From Salinicola aestuarinus (GTDB taxonomy: Bacteria; Pseudomonadota; Gammaproteobacteria; Pseudomonadales; Halomonadaceae), in the NCBI RefSeq assembly GCF_003206645.1, contig NZ_PZJP01000008.1, positions 81,362-121,430 of the forward strand: DNA of 40,069 nucleotides. The letters are read 5' to 3'. Below are positions 19,040 to 27,972 of this stretch, in pieces. The translations under genes were made by a program, and so were the position numbers. Within the stretch, counting starts at the first letter, position 1. Each line of letters begins with the position of its first letter. Below the pieces are notes generated by a model that saw only the letters and a list, made by a program, of their open reading frames with translations, was not told where the DNA came from and searched no databases.

Positions 19040-19588
19040 ATGAGCAGTATCTACGGCGACTATATCAAGTCGGTGATCCGCACCGTTCCCGATTGGCCAC
19101 AGGCGGGGGTGAACTTTCGTGACATCACGCCGCTGCTGCAGAATAGCGCTGCGTTTCGCAAGTTGATCGACAGCTTCGTGCATCGTTATCAAGAGCTCGA
19201 GGTGGACGCGATCGCCGCCATCGACGCCCGCGGTTTCATTGTCGGAGCGCCGCTGGCCTACGAACTCGGCTGCAGCTTCGTGCCGGTTCGCAAGAAAGGC
19301 AAGCTGCCGTTTCAGACCATCAGCGAGACCTACACGCTGGAATACGGTGAATCGACGATCGAGCTTCACTCGGACGCGTTCCGTGAGCACGACCGCATCG
19401 TGTTGATCGACGATCTCATCGCGACCGGTGGCACCATGCTCGCGGCGGCGTCGCTGATCTCGCGAAGCGGCGGCCACATCGTCGAGCTCGCGTCGATTCT
19501 GGATCTTCCTGAACTGGGCGGCTCGCAGCAGATTCGCGACGACGGCTACAGCGTCTTCTCCGTCTGCAGCTTCACCGAAGACGAGTGA
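19040..19588 (+). CDS. apt: Adenine phosphoribosyltransferase
   Basis: Apt makes AMP from adenine and PRPP. The 182-residue protein has the family start [25 protein letters not shown], the [16 protein letters not shown] segment, VRKKGKLP (mobile loop region) and the PRPP-binding [13 protein letters not shown]. Length and N-terminus fit E. coli Apt (183 residues). ATG 19040 has GGAG about 9 bases upstream; longer forms of the frame are non-conserved. Gpt follows 55 bases later on the same strand, so the two are probably cotranscribed. Confidence 0.96.
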   Translation: MSSIYGDYIKSVIRTVPDWPQAGVNFRDITPLLQNSAAFRKLIDSFVHRYQELEVDAIAAIDARGFIVGAPLAYELGCSFVPVRKKGKLPFQTISETYTLEYGESTIELHSDAFREHDRIVLIDDLIATGGTMLAAASLISRSGGHIVELASILDLPELGGSQQIRDDGYSVFSVCSFTEDE

Positions 19589-19643
19589 TCTCACTTGCCG
19601 CCGCCGCAGGGCAGTGGTGTCGCCACAGATACGGAATACGCCA

Positions 19644-20132
19644 ATGACCGCCGATCGCTATCATCATCAATTCACGGTCTCGTGGGATCAGATTCATCGC
19701 GATGTCCGCGCGCTCTGTCACCCGCTGATTGAAAGGGATTTTAAAGGGATCGTCGCCATTACCCGCGGCGGCCTGATTCCGGCGGCGCTGATTGCGCGCG
19801 AGCTGAACCTTCGATTGATCGACACGGTTTGCATCAAGAGCTATGACGTTCAAGAGCAGGGGCATCTCGACGTCATCAAGGGTGTCGAGCATGACGGCGA
19901 CGGCTGGCTGCTGGTCGACGATCTGGTCGATACGGGCAAGACGGCCCGCGCGGTGCGTGAGATGCTCCCCAAGGCGCACTTCGTCACGGTATACGCCAAG
20001 CCAGAGGGCCGTCCGCTGGTGGATCAGTATCTGACCGAAGTCGAACAGGACTGCTGGATCCAGTTCCCCTGGGATCTGGCGCCCACCTATGTGGAGCCGC
20101 TGGTCGACCAGGTTCGCACACCCAAGCCTTGA
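19644..20132 (+). CDS. gpt: Xanthine/guanine phosphoribosyltransferase
   Basis: Gpt converts xanthine and guanine with PRPP to XMP and GMP at the inner face of the membrane. The 162-residue protein shows the E. coli-like [56 protein letters not shown] (PRPP loop), [12 protein letters not shown] and WIQFPWD (purine site). The start at ATG 19644 gives the family's usual N-terminus. It lies between apt and ung. Confidence 0.95.
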   Translation: MTADRYHHQFTVSWDQIHRDVRALCHPLIERDFKGIVAITRGGLIPAALIARELNLRLIDTVCIKSYDVQEQGHLDVIKGVEHDGDGWLLVDDLVDTGKTARAVREMLPKAHFVTVYAKPEGRPLVDQYLTEVEQDCWIQFPWDLAPTYVEPLVDQVRTPKP

Positions 20133-20239
20133 GCGGCGCCGGGTTGCCGACCCTGCCGGCTGCTCGACGTCGTTTCGCTCTTACCGGACTGCGCTCGCCG
20201 CACCGAACCTCTGCATCCGTCTCCAAGGAGGGAGTCGAC

Positions 20240-20929
20240 ATGGCGTCTTCGCCGCTTCCGGAAAGCTGGAACGCTCACCTCCATCAGGAGTTCGAGGCCG
20301 ACTACATGCGCCAGCTTCGTGAGTTCCTGGCCGCCGAGAAGGCCGCTCACAAGGTTATTTATCCTCACTCGGCACACTGGTTCCGCGCCTTCGAGCTGAC
20401 GCCCCTGAATGAGGTCAAGGTGGTCATTCTCGGACAGGATCCTTACCACGGCCCGAACCAGGCCCATGGTCTCTGTTTCTCGGTGCACCCGGGCGTGCCC
20501 AAGCCGCCGTCGCTCAAGAATATCGACCGTGAACAAGCCGAGGACGTCGGCATCACGCCGGTTTCCCACGGTTTTCTCGAGAGCTGGGCGCGCCAGGGTG
20601 TCCTGCTGCTCAACAGTGTGCTGACGGTCGAGCAGGGCAACGCCGGTTCGCACCGCAACCGCGGTTGGGAAACCTTCACGGATCGCGCCATCCAGGTCGT
20701 CAACGAACAGTGTGATGGGGTGGTCTTTCTTTTGTGGGGAAGCTATGCGCAAAAGAAGGCGAGTTTCGTGGATCGGCAGAAGCACCTGGTCCTGCACGCG
20801 CCGCACCCGTCACCGCTGTCCGCGCATCGCGGATTCTTCGGCAAGCGACATTTCTCTCAGGCCAACGCCTTTCTCGAATCCCGCGGGCGTGCTGCCATCG
20901 ATTGGCAATTGCCGGTGAGCGTCGCCTGA
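20240..20929 (+). CDS. ung: Uracil-DNA glycosylase
   Basis: Ung cuts uracil from DNA to begin base-excision repair. This family-1 enzyme (229 residues) has the water-activating loop [18 protein letters not shown] (D67 catalytic), [12 protein letters not shown] (uracil-binding Asn) and the minor-groove loop [10 protein letters not shown] (H189 catalytic). ATG 20240 is preceded by AAGGAGGGAG. It lies among salvage genes; the uracil it frees can be reused by Upp, whose gene follows 60 bases later. Confidence 0.97.
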   Translation: MASSPLPESWNAHLHQEFEADYMRQLREFLAAEKAAHKVIYPHSAHWFRAFELTPLNEVKVVILGQDPYHGPNQAHGLCFSVHPGVPKPPSLKNIDREQAEDVGITPVSHGFLESWARQGVLLLNSVLTVEQGNAGSHRNRGWETFTDRAIQVVNEQCDGVVFLLWGSYAQKKASFVDRQKHLVLHAPHPSPLSAHRGFFGKRHFSQANAFLESRGRAAIDWQLPVSVA

Positions 20930-20989
20930 GCGGGGCCTTCTCGCGTACAATGTCGGCGTTTAGATCCATTTTTGACGAAGGCGCCGATC

Positions 20990-21619
20990 ATGAGTGTTCA
21001 CCAAATCGACCACCCGCTGGTTAAACACAAGCTGGGACTGATGCGCGCTGCCGACATCAGCACCAAGAGCTTTCGTGAGCTGGCGTGCGAGGTGGCGAAA
21101 CTGCTGACCTATGAGGCGACGCAGAATCTCGAGCTCGAGCCTGCAACGATCCAGGGATGGGATGGCGGTCCGATTCCCATCGAGCAGATCAAGGGCAAGA
21201 AGGTCACGATCGTACCGATTCTCCGCGCGGGACTCGGCATGCTCGACGGCGTCACCGACCTGATTCCGAGTGCTCGGATCAGTGTCGTCGGTCTCTATCG
21301 CAATGAAGAAACGCTGGAACCGGTTCCCTATTTCGAGAAGTTCGTCAGCGACCTCGATGAGCGACTGGCGATTGTCATCGATCCGATGCTTGCCACCGGT
21401 GGCTCAATGGTTGCGACACTCGATATGCTTCGCGAGCGTGGCTGCCAGCAGATCAAGGTAATTGTTCTGGTTGCGGCGCCGGAGGGGATCGAGCGGGTCA
21501 AGCAGGCGCATCCCGACGTCGAAATCTACACGGCGGCCGTGGATGAGAAGCTCGACGAGAGCGGCTACATCGTGCCCGGTCTCGGCGACGCCGGTGACAA
21601 GATCTTCGGCACGCGTTGA
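20990..21619 (+). CDS. upp: Uracil phosphoribosyltransferase
   Basis: Upp makes UMP from uracil and PRPP. The 209-residue protein has the Upp signatures [37 protein letters not shown], the PRPP loop [12 protein letters not shown] and the C-terminal uracil site [20 protein letters not shown] 20990 gives the standard N-terminus. TACAAT at 20946-20951 could be a -10 box. It competes with the Rut pathway for the same substrate. Its stop overlaps the mobA start. Confidence 0.97.
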   Translation: MSVHQIDHPLVKHKLGLMRAADISTKSFRELACEVAKLLTYEATQNLELEPATIQGWDGGPIPIEQIKGKKVTIVPILRAGLGMLDGVTDLIPSARISVVGLYRNEETLEPVPYFEKFVSDLDERLAIVIDPMLATGGSMVATLDMLRERGCQQIKVIVLVAAPEGIERVKQAHPDVEIYTAAVDEKLDESGYIVPGLGDAGDKIFGTR

Positions 21620-22209
21620 TTCCGCCATCTGATATCACGGCGGTGCTGCTTGCGGGTGGCCGTGGCCGCCGGATGGGCGGTATCGATAAGGGGTGGGTCG
21701 AGGTGTCGGGCCGGCCGCTGATCGAGCGCCTTGTCGAGCGACTGTCACCGCAGGTCGGTGGCGTGATCGTCAACGCCAACCGTGAGCTGGCGCGGTACCG
21801 CGGATTGGGCGTCCCTGTCGTCAGTGATGATGTGCAGGGGTATCCAGGGCCGCTCGCCGGCGCCGCAGCTGGTATGCGTCGCGTCACGACACCGTGGACG
21901 CTTCTCGCCGCGGTCGATATGCCCTGGCTACCGTTGGACTGCGTGGCCTCGCTGGCAAGCGCGGCAGAGGGGGCCGATATCATCTCCGCCCACGATGGCG
22001 AGCGCTGCCAACCCCTGGTGGCATTGATACGCACCGCGCTCCATATCGATCTCGATAATTGGCTTGCCGAAGGGGGAGCCAAGGTGACCGATTGGTACGC
22101 TCGCCATCGTTGGCAGGAGGTTCGATTCGTGAACGGTGATCAAGCTTTCGCAAATCTCAATACGCCGGAAGATCGGGCAGCGGCCGAACGCGACAGCGAG
22201 AGGTGGTAA
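21616..22209 (+). CDS. mobA: Molybdenum cofactor guanylyltransferase
   Basis: MobA joins GMP from GTP to molybdenum-molybdopterin, forming the guanine dinucleotide cofactor of DMSO-reductase-type enzymes. The 197-residue nucleotidyltransferase has the GTP loop [37 protein letters not shown] (metal Asp) and the C-terminal NLNTPED. The start is a TTG at 21616 overlapping the upp TGA (TTGA); no good ribosome site is seen, so coupling to upp is likely. Its stop overlaps the mobB ATG (TAATG). Confidence 0.93.
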   Translation: MIPPSDITAVLLAGGRGRRMGGIDKGWVEVSGRPLIERLVERLSPQVGGVIVNANRELARYRGLGVPVVSDDVQGYPGPLAGAAAGMRRVTTPWTLLAAVDMPWLPLDCVASLASAAEGADIISAHDGERCQPLVALIRTALHIDLDNWLAEGGAKVTDWYARHRWQEVRFVNGDQAFANLNTPEDRAAAERDSERW

Positions 22210-22808
22210 TGCAGCGTCCCGCCACGGCAGCGCCCGTCATCCCTGTGCTCGGTATCGTCGCCTGGAGCGGAACGGGCAAGACGACCTTGCTTGAAAAGCT
22301 GCTGCCGCGCCTCGGCGCTCTCGGCTGGCCGGCTGCCGTCATCAAGCATGCGCACCATGCGTTCGATGTCGACACGCCGGGCAAGGATAGCTATCGGCTA
22401 CGCGCGGCAGGCGCCGCGCCGACACTGGTCGCCTCAGGGCGACGCTTTGCGCTGATGATGGAGACGCCGGGGCAGGAGGAGCCGGATCTCGGCACGCTGA
22501 TCTCTCAGGTCGCAGCGCTCGGTCCGGCGCTGATCCTGGTTGAAGGGTTCAAGTCGTGGCCAGTCGCCAAGCTCGAGCTGCGTCGGGGTGGCGCTAGCGA
22601 TGACGTCGCCCCTCACAGGGAGCTGGCGAAGAATGACCCCTGGATTCGCGCTGTCGCCATGAAGCCATTAACCCCCATGGCGGGAGTGGCTTCACTGGAT
22701 CTCGACGATCCCGGTGCCATCGCCGACTGGATCGCTGCCTGGGCCGCAGCCTTCGATCCCGACAGGGATCTTGATGCGAGTCTGATCCACGCCGCCAGAC
22801 GGCGGTAG
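22209..22808 (+). CDS. mobB: Molybdopterin-guanine dinucleotide biosynthesis adaptor MobB
   Basis: MobB is a GTP-binding partner of MobA that is helpful but not essential. The 199-residue protein has the P-loop VAWSGTGKTTLLEKLLP, VIKHAHHAFDVDTPGKDSYRLRAAGA (the MobB hallmark) and LILVEGFKSWPVAKLEL. Its ATG shares a base with the mobA stop, so the two are translationally coupled. Confidence 0.93.
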   Translation: MQRPATAAPVIPVLGIVAWSGTGKTTLLEKLLPRLGALGWPAAVIKHAHHAFDVDTPGKDSYRLRAAGAAPTLVASGRRFALMMETPGQEEPDLGTLISQVAALGPALILVEGFKSWPVAKLELRRGGASDDVAPHRELAKNDPWIRAVAMKPLTPMAGVASLDLDDPGAIADWIAAWAAAFDPDRDLDASLIHAARRR

Positions 22809-22857
22809 AGATCTTCTCTTAACGAACTTACTCAATCGACGATCTCTTGAGTCGGCT

Positions 22858-22887
22858 TTGACGGCGCTGGGAAGTCGCTGCTATCCG
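22858..22887 (+). promoter_or_regulatory. Possible promoter of moaCD
   Basis: TTGACG (22858-22863), 18-base spacer, TATCCG (22882-22887), about 50 bases before the moaCD start. The -35 is good and the -10 poor. I do not recognise a Moco riboswitch here. Confidence 0.35.
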
Positions 22888-22937
22888 AACTAAGATTAGG
22901 GGTCGCCGTAAAGACTGATTAGCGAGGTCGAAGCGTT

Positions 22938-23759
22938 ATGACGCTCACCCATCTCAACGCCCGCGGTGAAGCCCACATGGTCGACGTTGCTGATAAGCAG
23001 GAGACGCGACGTGAGGCCACGGCATCCGGGCGAATTCACATGCTGCCGCAGACGCTGGCGCTTCTCGTCGAGGGGGGGCTGCCCAAGGGGGACGTACTGG
23101 CGACGGCGCGCATTGCCGGCATTCAGGCGGCGAAGCGCACCCCCGAATTGATACCGCTGTGCCACGCACTGGCGCTTTCGAAGGTGACGGTCGATTTTGA
23201 TCTCGACCACGACAACGCCTGTGTGAAGGTCAAGGCGACCTGCCGCTTGAACGGTCGAACCGGCGTCGAAATGGAAGCGCTCACTGCTGTCTCGGTGGCG
23301 TGCCTGACGCTTTACGACATGTGCAAGGCGGTCGACAAGGGGATGACGATCGACGCGATACAGCTCGAGGAGAAAAGTGGCGGCCGCTCCGGCGATTTCT
23401 CTCGAGCCAGCGAGCGTGCGGCGTTACCGACAGAGTCACCGGCAGTGTCCGATGAGTCGGGGGTCAGCGACGCAACGGTGACCGCATCAAAAGCGGGTGA
23501 CGTGCCGTCGGTGCGTGTCCGATTTCTTGCCGAGCTGCGTGAGCGGGTGGGGCAGGAAAGCCTGACAGTGCCGGTGGCGTCGCTGGCCAATGCCGACATA
23601 CTGAGCGTCAAGCGAGCGCTACGTGAACGTGATGATCGTTACGCCGCGCTGGACGAGCCGCGTATCCTGATGGCACACAACCAGACGCTGGCAAGCGACG
23701 CCACGCGCGTCGAAGCCGGCGACGAGGTGGCTTTCTTTCCGCCGGTGACGGGCGGGTAA
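22938..23759 (+). CDS. moaC-moaD: MoaC-MoaD fusion protein (cyclic pyranopterin monophosphate synthase plus molybdopterin synthase small subunit)
   Basis: One uninterrupted 273-residue frame joins two Moco enzymes. Residues 1-157 are MoaC, very like E. coli: [50 protein letters not shown] and [11 protein letters not shown] with the catalytic D127 and K130, ending KSGGRSGDF. Residues 158-190 are an Ala/Ser/Thr-rich acidic linker. Residues 191-273 are MoaD, with the ubiquitin-like fold's HNQTLA and the end [13 protein letters not shown], whose free C-terminal Gly-Gly carries the sulfur as a thiocarboxylate. The MoaD tail is thus still exposed. The usual separate moaD is absent from this window. 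An internal GTG near 23504 might also give free MoaD. moaE and moaA follow. Confidence 0.92.
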   Translation: MTLTHLNARGEAHMVDVADKQETRREATASGRIHMLPQTLALLVEGGLPKGDVLATARIAGIQAAKRTPELIPLCHALALSKVTVDFDLDHDNACVKVKATCRLNGRTGVEMEALTAVSVACLTLYDMCKAVDKGMTIDAIQLEEKSGGRSGDFSRASERAALPTESPAVSDESGVSDATVTASKAGDVPSVRVRFLAELRERVGQESLTVPVASLANADILSVKRALRERDDRYAALDEPRILMAHNQTLASDATRVEAGDEVAFFPPVTGG

Positions 23760-23894
23760 TCACTGCCATGCTGACGACGGTGTGGCCTGCCGAGGGCGGG
23801 CAACGTCCTGTCTCGGCGTGACAGGCGCGGGAACCGTCAACCGCTTGCCGTCCAGAACCGATTGGACGCCGGATGACTCAATGAGGAGAGAGGC

Positions 23895-24356
23895 TTGACT
23901 TGGGAAGTACGGGTGCAGGAACCGGCGTTCGACGTCGGTATCGAGCAGGCTCGCTGGTTCGGAACGCGTCATGACGTCGGTGCCATCGTCAGCTTTACCG
24001 GCTTGGTGCGCGACTTCAACGAGCGTCCGGATGTCGAAGCGCTCACTCTCGAGCACTTTCCCGGCATGACGGAAAAGGCGCTTGCCGACATCGCCCGTCA
24101 GGCAAGCGAGCGATGGCAGCTAGAGGGCATTGGCATCATCCACCGGGTCGGACGATTGCTGCCGGGTGATGTCATCGTGCTGGTGAGCGTTGCCAGTGCG
24201 CACCGTCGAGACGCCTTCGAAGCCTGTGACTTCGTCATGGATTATCTCAAGACTCGGGCCCCATTCTGGAAGAAGGAACATACCGCCAGCGGGGATTACT
24301 GGGTCTCTGAACGACAAAGCGATCGAGACGATGCCGATCGCTGGGAGCAACAATGA
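23895..24356 (+). CDS. moaE: Molybdopterin synthase catalytic (large) subunit
   Basis: MoaE takes sulfur from MoaD thiocarboxylate to build the dithiolene of molybdopterin. The 153-residue protein has [71 protein letters not shown]; the active-site lysines K119 and K126 have the same numbers as in E. coli. It starts with TTG 23895 after GAGGAG. It lies 135 bases after moaCD, and its stop overlaps the moaA start (ATGA). Its MoaD partner would here be tethered to MoaC. Confidence 0.95.
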   Translation: MTWEVRVQEPAFDVGIEQARWFGTRHDVGAIVSFTGLVRDFNERPDVEALTLEHFPGMTEKALADIARQASERWQLEGIGIIHRVGRLLPGDVIVLVSVASAHRRDAFEACDFVMDYLKTRAPFWKKEHTASGDYWVSERQSDRDDADRWEQQ

Positions 24357-25342
24357 CAGCTTTAGTCGACAATTTTTCTCGCCAGGTACGCTACGTGCGC
24401 ATTTCGGTCACTGATCGATGCGATTTTCGTTGTGTCTACTGTATGAGCGAGGAGATGACGTTCCTGCCGCGGGCACAGATCCTCACACTCGAGGAGTTGC
24501 AGCAGGTAGCCCGCGCCTTTACTGAGCTCGGGGTCGAGAAGATCCGTCTGACGGGAGGCGAGCCGCTGGTTCGACAGGGTATTGGTGACCTCGTCACCGG
24601 CATGGGCCAGCTGCCGGGACTCAAGGATTTCGCCATGACCACCAATGGCGCGAGTCTGCCCAAGCATGCAGAGACGCTGAAGCGTGGCGGACTGTCGCGA
24701 TTGAACATCAGTCTGGATTCGCTGAATCCGGAGCGATTTCGGCAGTTGACGCGAACCGGGGATCTGGCAAAGGTGATCGACGGTATTCACGCCGCCCAGG
24801 ACGCCGGCTTCGAGCGGATCAAGCTCAACGCGGTCATCCTGAAAGGTCGCAATGACGATGAGGTGCTTGATCTCGTGGATTTTGCCCGCGATGAGTCTCT
24901 CGACATCAGCTTCATCGAGGAGATGCCGCTTGGCGACGTGTCGGACCACTCCCGAGGGGAAACTTTCTATTCCAGCGATGACGTGCAGTCGTACATCGAG
25001 TCACGCTATTCGCTCATTCCCTCAGCGGAATCGACCCTTGGGCCTTCACGCTACTTCCGCATGGCGGACAGCAACAGTCGCATCGGATTCATTTCGCCCC
25101 ATAGTCACAATTTCTGCAGTACCTGTAATCGGGTGCGCGTCACGGTAGAAGGGCGTTTGCTGCTGTGTCTCGGCAATGAGCATTCAGTAGATCTTCGTCA
25201 GACACTCCGCCGCTATCCCGGGGAGATGAAGCCCTTGAAGGATCAGATTATCGGCGCGATGGACCTCAAGCCGGAACGGCACCACTTCACGACCGACGGT
25301 GATGTTCAGGTCGTCAGATTCATGAATATGACCGGCGGGTAG
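24353..25342 (+). CDS. moaA: GTP 3',8-cyclase (radical SAM), first step of molybdenum cofactor synthesis
   Basis: MoaA turns GTP into 3',8-cyclo-GTP, which MoaC converts to cyclic pyranopterin monophosphate. The 329-residue protein has the radical-SAM cluster C23-x3-C27-x2-C30 (RCDFRCVYC), the SAM motif TGGEPLV, and the second substrate-binding cluster C255-x2-C258-x13-C272. It ends in the conserved GG tail needed for activity in MoaA. Its ATG overlaps the moaE stop. An intrinsic terminator follows, closing the Moco block. Confidence 0.97.
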   Translation: MTALVDNFSRQVRYVRISVTDRCDFRCVYCMSEEMTFLPRAQILTLEELQQVARAFTELGVEKIRLTGGEPLVRQGIGDLVTGMGQLPGLKDFAMTTNGASLPKHAETLKRGGLSRLNISLDSLNPERFRQLTRTGDLAKVIDGIHAAQDAGFERIKLNAVILKGRNDDEVLDLVDFARDESLDISFIEEMPLGDVSDHSRGETFYSSDDVQSYIESRYSLIPSAESTLGPSRYFRMADSNSRIGFISPHSHNFCSTCNRVRVTVEGRLLLCLGNEHSVDLRQTLRRYPGEMKPLKDQIIGAMDLKPERHHFTTDGDVQVVRFMNMTGG

Positions 25343-25378
25343 AGAAGTAATTCTGCTAAGCATTACTGGCTTTGATGG

Positions 25379-25411
25379 CAAAAAGGCACGCGATTAACGC
25401 GTGCCTTTTTT
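25379..25411 (+). terminator. Intrinsic terminator after moaA
   Basis: GGCACGCG-ATTAA-CGCGTGCC is a perfect 8-bp stem, extended by A/T pairs, flanked by A5 upstream and T6 downstream, so it could work in both directions. Confidence 0.92.
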
Positions 25412-25421
25412 ATTTCGATTC

Positions 25422-25449
25422 TTGCCAAATTGGCGTGCGGGCATATACT
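25422..25449 (+). promoter_or_regulatory. sigma70-type promoter of the H-NS-like gene
   Basis: TTGCCA (25422-25427), 16-base spacer, TATACT (25444-25449). The leader to ATG 25504 is about 48 bases. Confidence 0.7.
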
Positions 25450-25503
25450 TTTAAACCATCATCTGCCGTCAAGCCGCTATCGGTATTCGCAAGGGAGGGG
25501 ACG

Positions 25504-25797
25504 ATGTCCACCGAATCATTGGAGCGGATCGCTCGTAATAAAAACGTCGCACGTGCAGCGGCTCGTCAGCTCAGTATGGAGCAGCTTCATAAGCTCTCCG
25601 AAGTCATCGGCGAAGTCATTGAGCAGAAACAACAGGAAGATCATCTGCGTCAGAAAGAAGAAGCCGACAAGCAACAGAAACTGGCGGAAATTCGTGACGC
25701 CATGAATACTGCCGGCCTCTCGATGGATGATCTCGTCGGGGAGCAACCGCGCAAGCGCCGTGGCCGACCACCGAAGAATGCCGCCAAGAACGGCTGA
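25504..25797 (+). CDS. Short H-NS-family protein with a C-terminal AT-hook
   Basis: The 97-residue protein resembles the N-terminal half of H-NS: RIARNKNVARAAARQLSMEQLHKLSEVIGEVIEQ (short helices then coiled coil, residues 8-41), a charged coiled coil to ~65, then EIRDAMNTAGLSMDDL (~62-77), the second self-association site. The usual H-NS DNA-binding domain (Tyr-rich, then W-x-G-x-G-R-x-P) is missing; instead the chain ends RKRRGRPPKN, an AT-hook (GRP core, 87-89). Downstream DNA in other frames shows no leftover domain, so this seems a native form, not a frameshift. ATG 25504 has GGGAGGGG upstream. It may be a nucleoid protein or an H-NS modulator. Confidence 0.8.
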   Translation: MSTESLERIARNKNVARAAARQLSMEQLHKLSEVIGEVIEQKQQEDHLRQKEEADKQQKLAEIRDAMNTAGLSMDDLVGEQPRKRRGRPPKNAAKNG

Positions 25798-25976
25798 CGA
25801 TAGCCGCGCTCGTTGCTCAACCGCCCTTGTGGCGTGAGGCGCGCCGAAGAGTGCCTGCGGCCGAGGAGGATAGAGCCACTCGCAAAGCCCTCTTCATAGC
25901 CTCTCCTAAAGCCTCTCAAAAAGTTCCGCACTGGGACTCTTGGCTGACGGGAGTTGATGTCTATCTGGGTAATGAA
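25798..25976 (+). ncRNA. Long 3' UTR, possible sRNA with repeated anti-Shine-Dalgarno motifs
   Basis: These 180 bases after the H-NS-like gene hold no convincing ORF but lead to a strong terminator. Three C/U-rich copies occur 12 bases apart: GCCCTCTTC (25887), GCCTCTCC (25899) and GCCTCTCA (25911), in an otherwise A-rich, open stretch. Such motifs can pair with ribosome-binding sites. No separate promoter is evident, so it would be cut from the mRNA. This is speculative. Confidence 0.3.
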
Positions 25977-26009
25977 AACGCGTGAGTCGACTGACTCGCG
26001 CGTTTTTTT
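25977..26009 (+). terminator. Intrinsic terminator of the H-NS-like transcript
   Basis: AACGCG-T-GAGTC-GACT-GACTC-G-CGCGTT forms a long stem with one internal mismatch, followed by T7. With A4 on its other side it may also serve the convergent RNase J gene. Confidence 0.88.
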
Positions 26010-26033
26010 GTGCGCCTGCAATCCCGCCGTTGG

Positions 26034-27719
26034 CTAGAAAGCGTCGTTAGCACGCACCTCGTACTCGGGTTGCGGGTCGACGGGCATCAACTGGAGGTGG
26101 ACCTGTACGCGGCTGGACAGCCGCTCGTCGAGCCAATCGCAGAGCGGACGGAAGAGCTGTTGGCGCAGTTGTAAAAGTGTCTGGGCCGGGATCGCGTCGA
26201 TGCGCTCATCAAGCCACTGTGCCAGCGCCTCGTCATCGAGATTCAGTTCGACGGCGCTATCCCAGATCAGCCGGCCGATGCGGGTCCAGCCGGTCTCCGT
26301 GGGTAGAATTGTCACCGCGATGGCCAGGGAGCGCGTATCCCGAGACGTTTCCGGTTTGGGCTTGTCGCCGGGGCGCTGGCGGCCGCGAAGCAGGACCGGG
26401 CGCAAGTGGTGCTGGGTCCTGGTGTGAAGCGTCTCGCCTTCCCAGGCGACGATCTCACCATTCTGGGCGAGCAGCGGGACGGAGATGCCCAGCGACTGCG
26501 CGAGATCCCGGTGCGCTTCCTGATGGGCTATCTCGCCATGAACCGGTAGCAGGGCCTTGGGGCGTAGCCAACCGTAGAGCATTCGTAGCTCATCCCGTCC
26601 AGGATGCCCCGAGGCGTGCAGGGAGGGGTTGGTGGTCTCATCGTGGACCACGACATCGAGTCGTTTGAAGCCGTTCTTCAAGCGTTCGATAGGGCGCTCG
26701 TTCCCAGGAATGGCACGCGCCGAGAAGATGACATTGTCTCCGGCTTCAAGGTCGAGCACTGGATGCCGGCCCTGAGCCATGCGGGATAGCGCCGAACGGG
26801 GCTCCCCCTGACTACCGGTCGCAATGATCAGCACTTCGTCGACGGGTAGGTACCCAATGTCGTGAGTCGGTACTCGCGGCGGGAAGTCCTCTAGATAGCC
26901 AAGCTGCATCGCGGTAGCCACCATCCGCTCCATCGAACGACCGAGCAGACCGACACGTCGGCCGCAGCGCTGCGCGATACGGCCGAGCACCTCGATTCGG
27001 GCAAGGTTGCTGGCGAAGCAGCTTACGACCACCCGGCCACTGCACGCGCGGATAGCCTCTTCGAGCGCTGCCGCGGCTTCGGATTCGCTGCGGGAGTGGC
27101 CCTCGACGTCCGCATTGGTCGAATCCGCCACTACCAGATCCACCGGGGCTAGCGCTTCGAAGGTCGATGCCTTCATCGGTGCGCCGATTAGCGGCGCCTC
27201 ATCGAGCTTCCAGTCGCCGGTATGGAAAACGTTGCAGCTCGGCGTGACGATCGACAGCGCGCAGCTTTCGGGAATCGAGTGCGTGACCGACAGGAACGTC
27301 ACACGGAATGCCCCGCAGGTAATCTCCGTGCCCCGAGCGATCGGGGTCAGGGCGTCGGTTTTCAATCCCTGCTCGAGGAACTTGGTACGCAGCATCTCGA
27401 TCGCGAGTGGGGTGGCATAGATCGGGCAACCCCAGTGTGGCCAGATCCATGCCAGGGCGCCGATGTGATCCTCATGACCATGGGTGATGAAAACCGCTTC
27501 GGGAATCATCGACTCGGCAGCCAGATGCTCGACATCGGGGACCTGAAGCGGCTGGTCCGGTAGATCCTGACGGATCATCATGCCGCAGTCGACGGCGATC
27601 CAGCGGCCGTCGTAGCCGTAGAGCGAGAGGTTCATGCCGATTTCGCCACAGCCGCCGAGAGGGTGGAACAGCAGAGGAGGATGACTTCGGGGGCGGATCT
27701 GAGCGCGGGGAGAAAACAT
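26034..27719 (-). CDS. Ribonuclease J-family protein
   Basis: This 561-residue beta-CASP metallo-beta-lactamase protein has LGGCGEIGMNLSLYGYDGRWIAVDCG (residues 21-45), the Zn-binding HGHEDH (80-85), SVTHSIPES, FHTGDWKLDE, the beta-CASP segments VVVSCFASNLARIE, ATGSQGEP and HASGHPGRDEL, and PVHGE. RNase J enzymes cut RNA internally and chew from the 5' end. RNase J is typical of Firmicutes and alphaproteobacteria; gammaproteobacteria usually depend on RNase E, though some lineages carry homologues like this. AAGGA lies before ATG 27719. It is a lone gene, divergent from purU. Confidence 0.88.
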   Translation of the reverse strand: MFSPRAQIRPRSHPPLLFHPLGGCGEIGMNLSLYGYDGRWIAVDCGMMIRQDLPDQPLQVPDVEHLAAESMIPEAVFITHGHEDHIGALAWIWPHWGCPIYATPLAIEMLRTKFLEQGLKTDALTPIARGTEITCGAFRVTFLSVTHSIPESCALSIVTPSCNVFHTGDWKLDEAPLIGAPMKASTFEALAPVDLVVADSTNADVEGHSRSESEAAAALEEAIRACSGRVVVSCFASNLARIEVLGRIAQRCGRRVGLLGRSMERMVATAMQLGYLEDFPPRVPTHDIGYLPVDEVLIIATGSQGEPRSALSRMAQGRHPVLDLEAGDNVIFSARAIPGNERPIERLKNGFKRLDVVVHDETTNPSLHASGHPGRDELRMLYGWLRPKALLPVHGEIAHQEAHRDLAQSLGISVPLLAQNGEIVAWEGETLHTRTQHHLRPVLLRGRQRPGDKPKPETSRDTRSLAIAVTILPTETGWTRIGRLIWDSAVELNLDDEALAQWLDERIDAIPAQTLLQLRQQLFRPLCDWLDERLSSRVQVHLQLMPVDPQPEYEVRANDAF

Positions 27720-27865
27720 CGGCGTCCTTAGCGAGAAAAACTGGTTTCACTATAAGTCATGGCTCTTGGCGGGCTCAAACGCCCGTTCATTCGCTATCGC
27801 CGAGCATTCAATCCCCACAACGCCTCTTGCCTGGCGCGAGGTCTCAGCGACTGGTCGTGAATCGG

Positions 27866-27871
27866 ATATAA
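27866..27871 (+). promoter_or_regulatory. -10 box (TATAAT) upstream of purU
   Basis: A perfect TATAAT lies about 100 bases before the chosen purU start, without a good -35 box. The leader contains CTGTCG...CGACAG, which can form a stem (27880-27913). Confidence 0.4.
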
Positions 27872-27972
27872 TGACGCTGTCGATACAACGACTGTCGCAC
27901 TCGTCGACAGTCCAGGACTGGGTCCAGGTTTCTTCGTTCCTTCTTTCTCATCGTGAACATTTTGTAGTGTCT

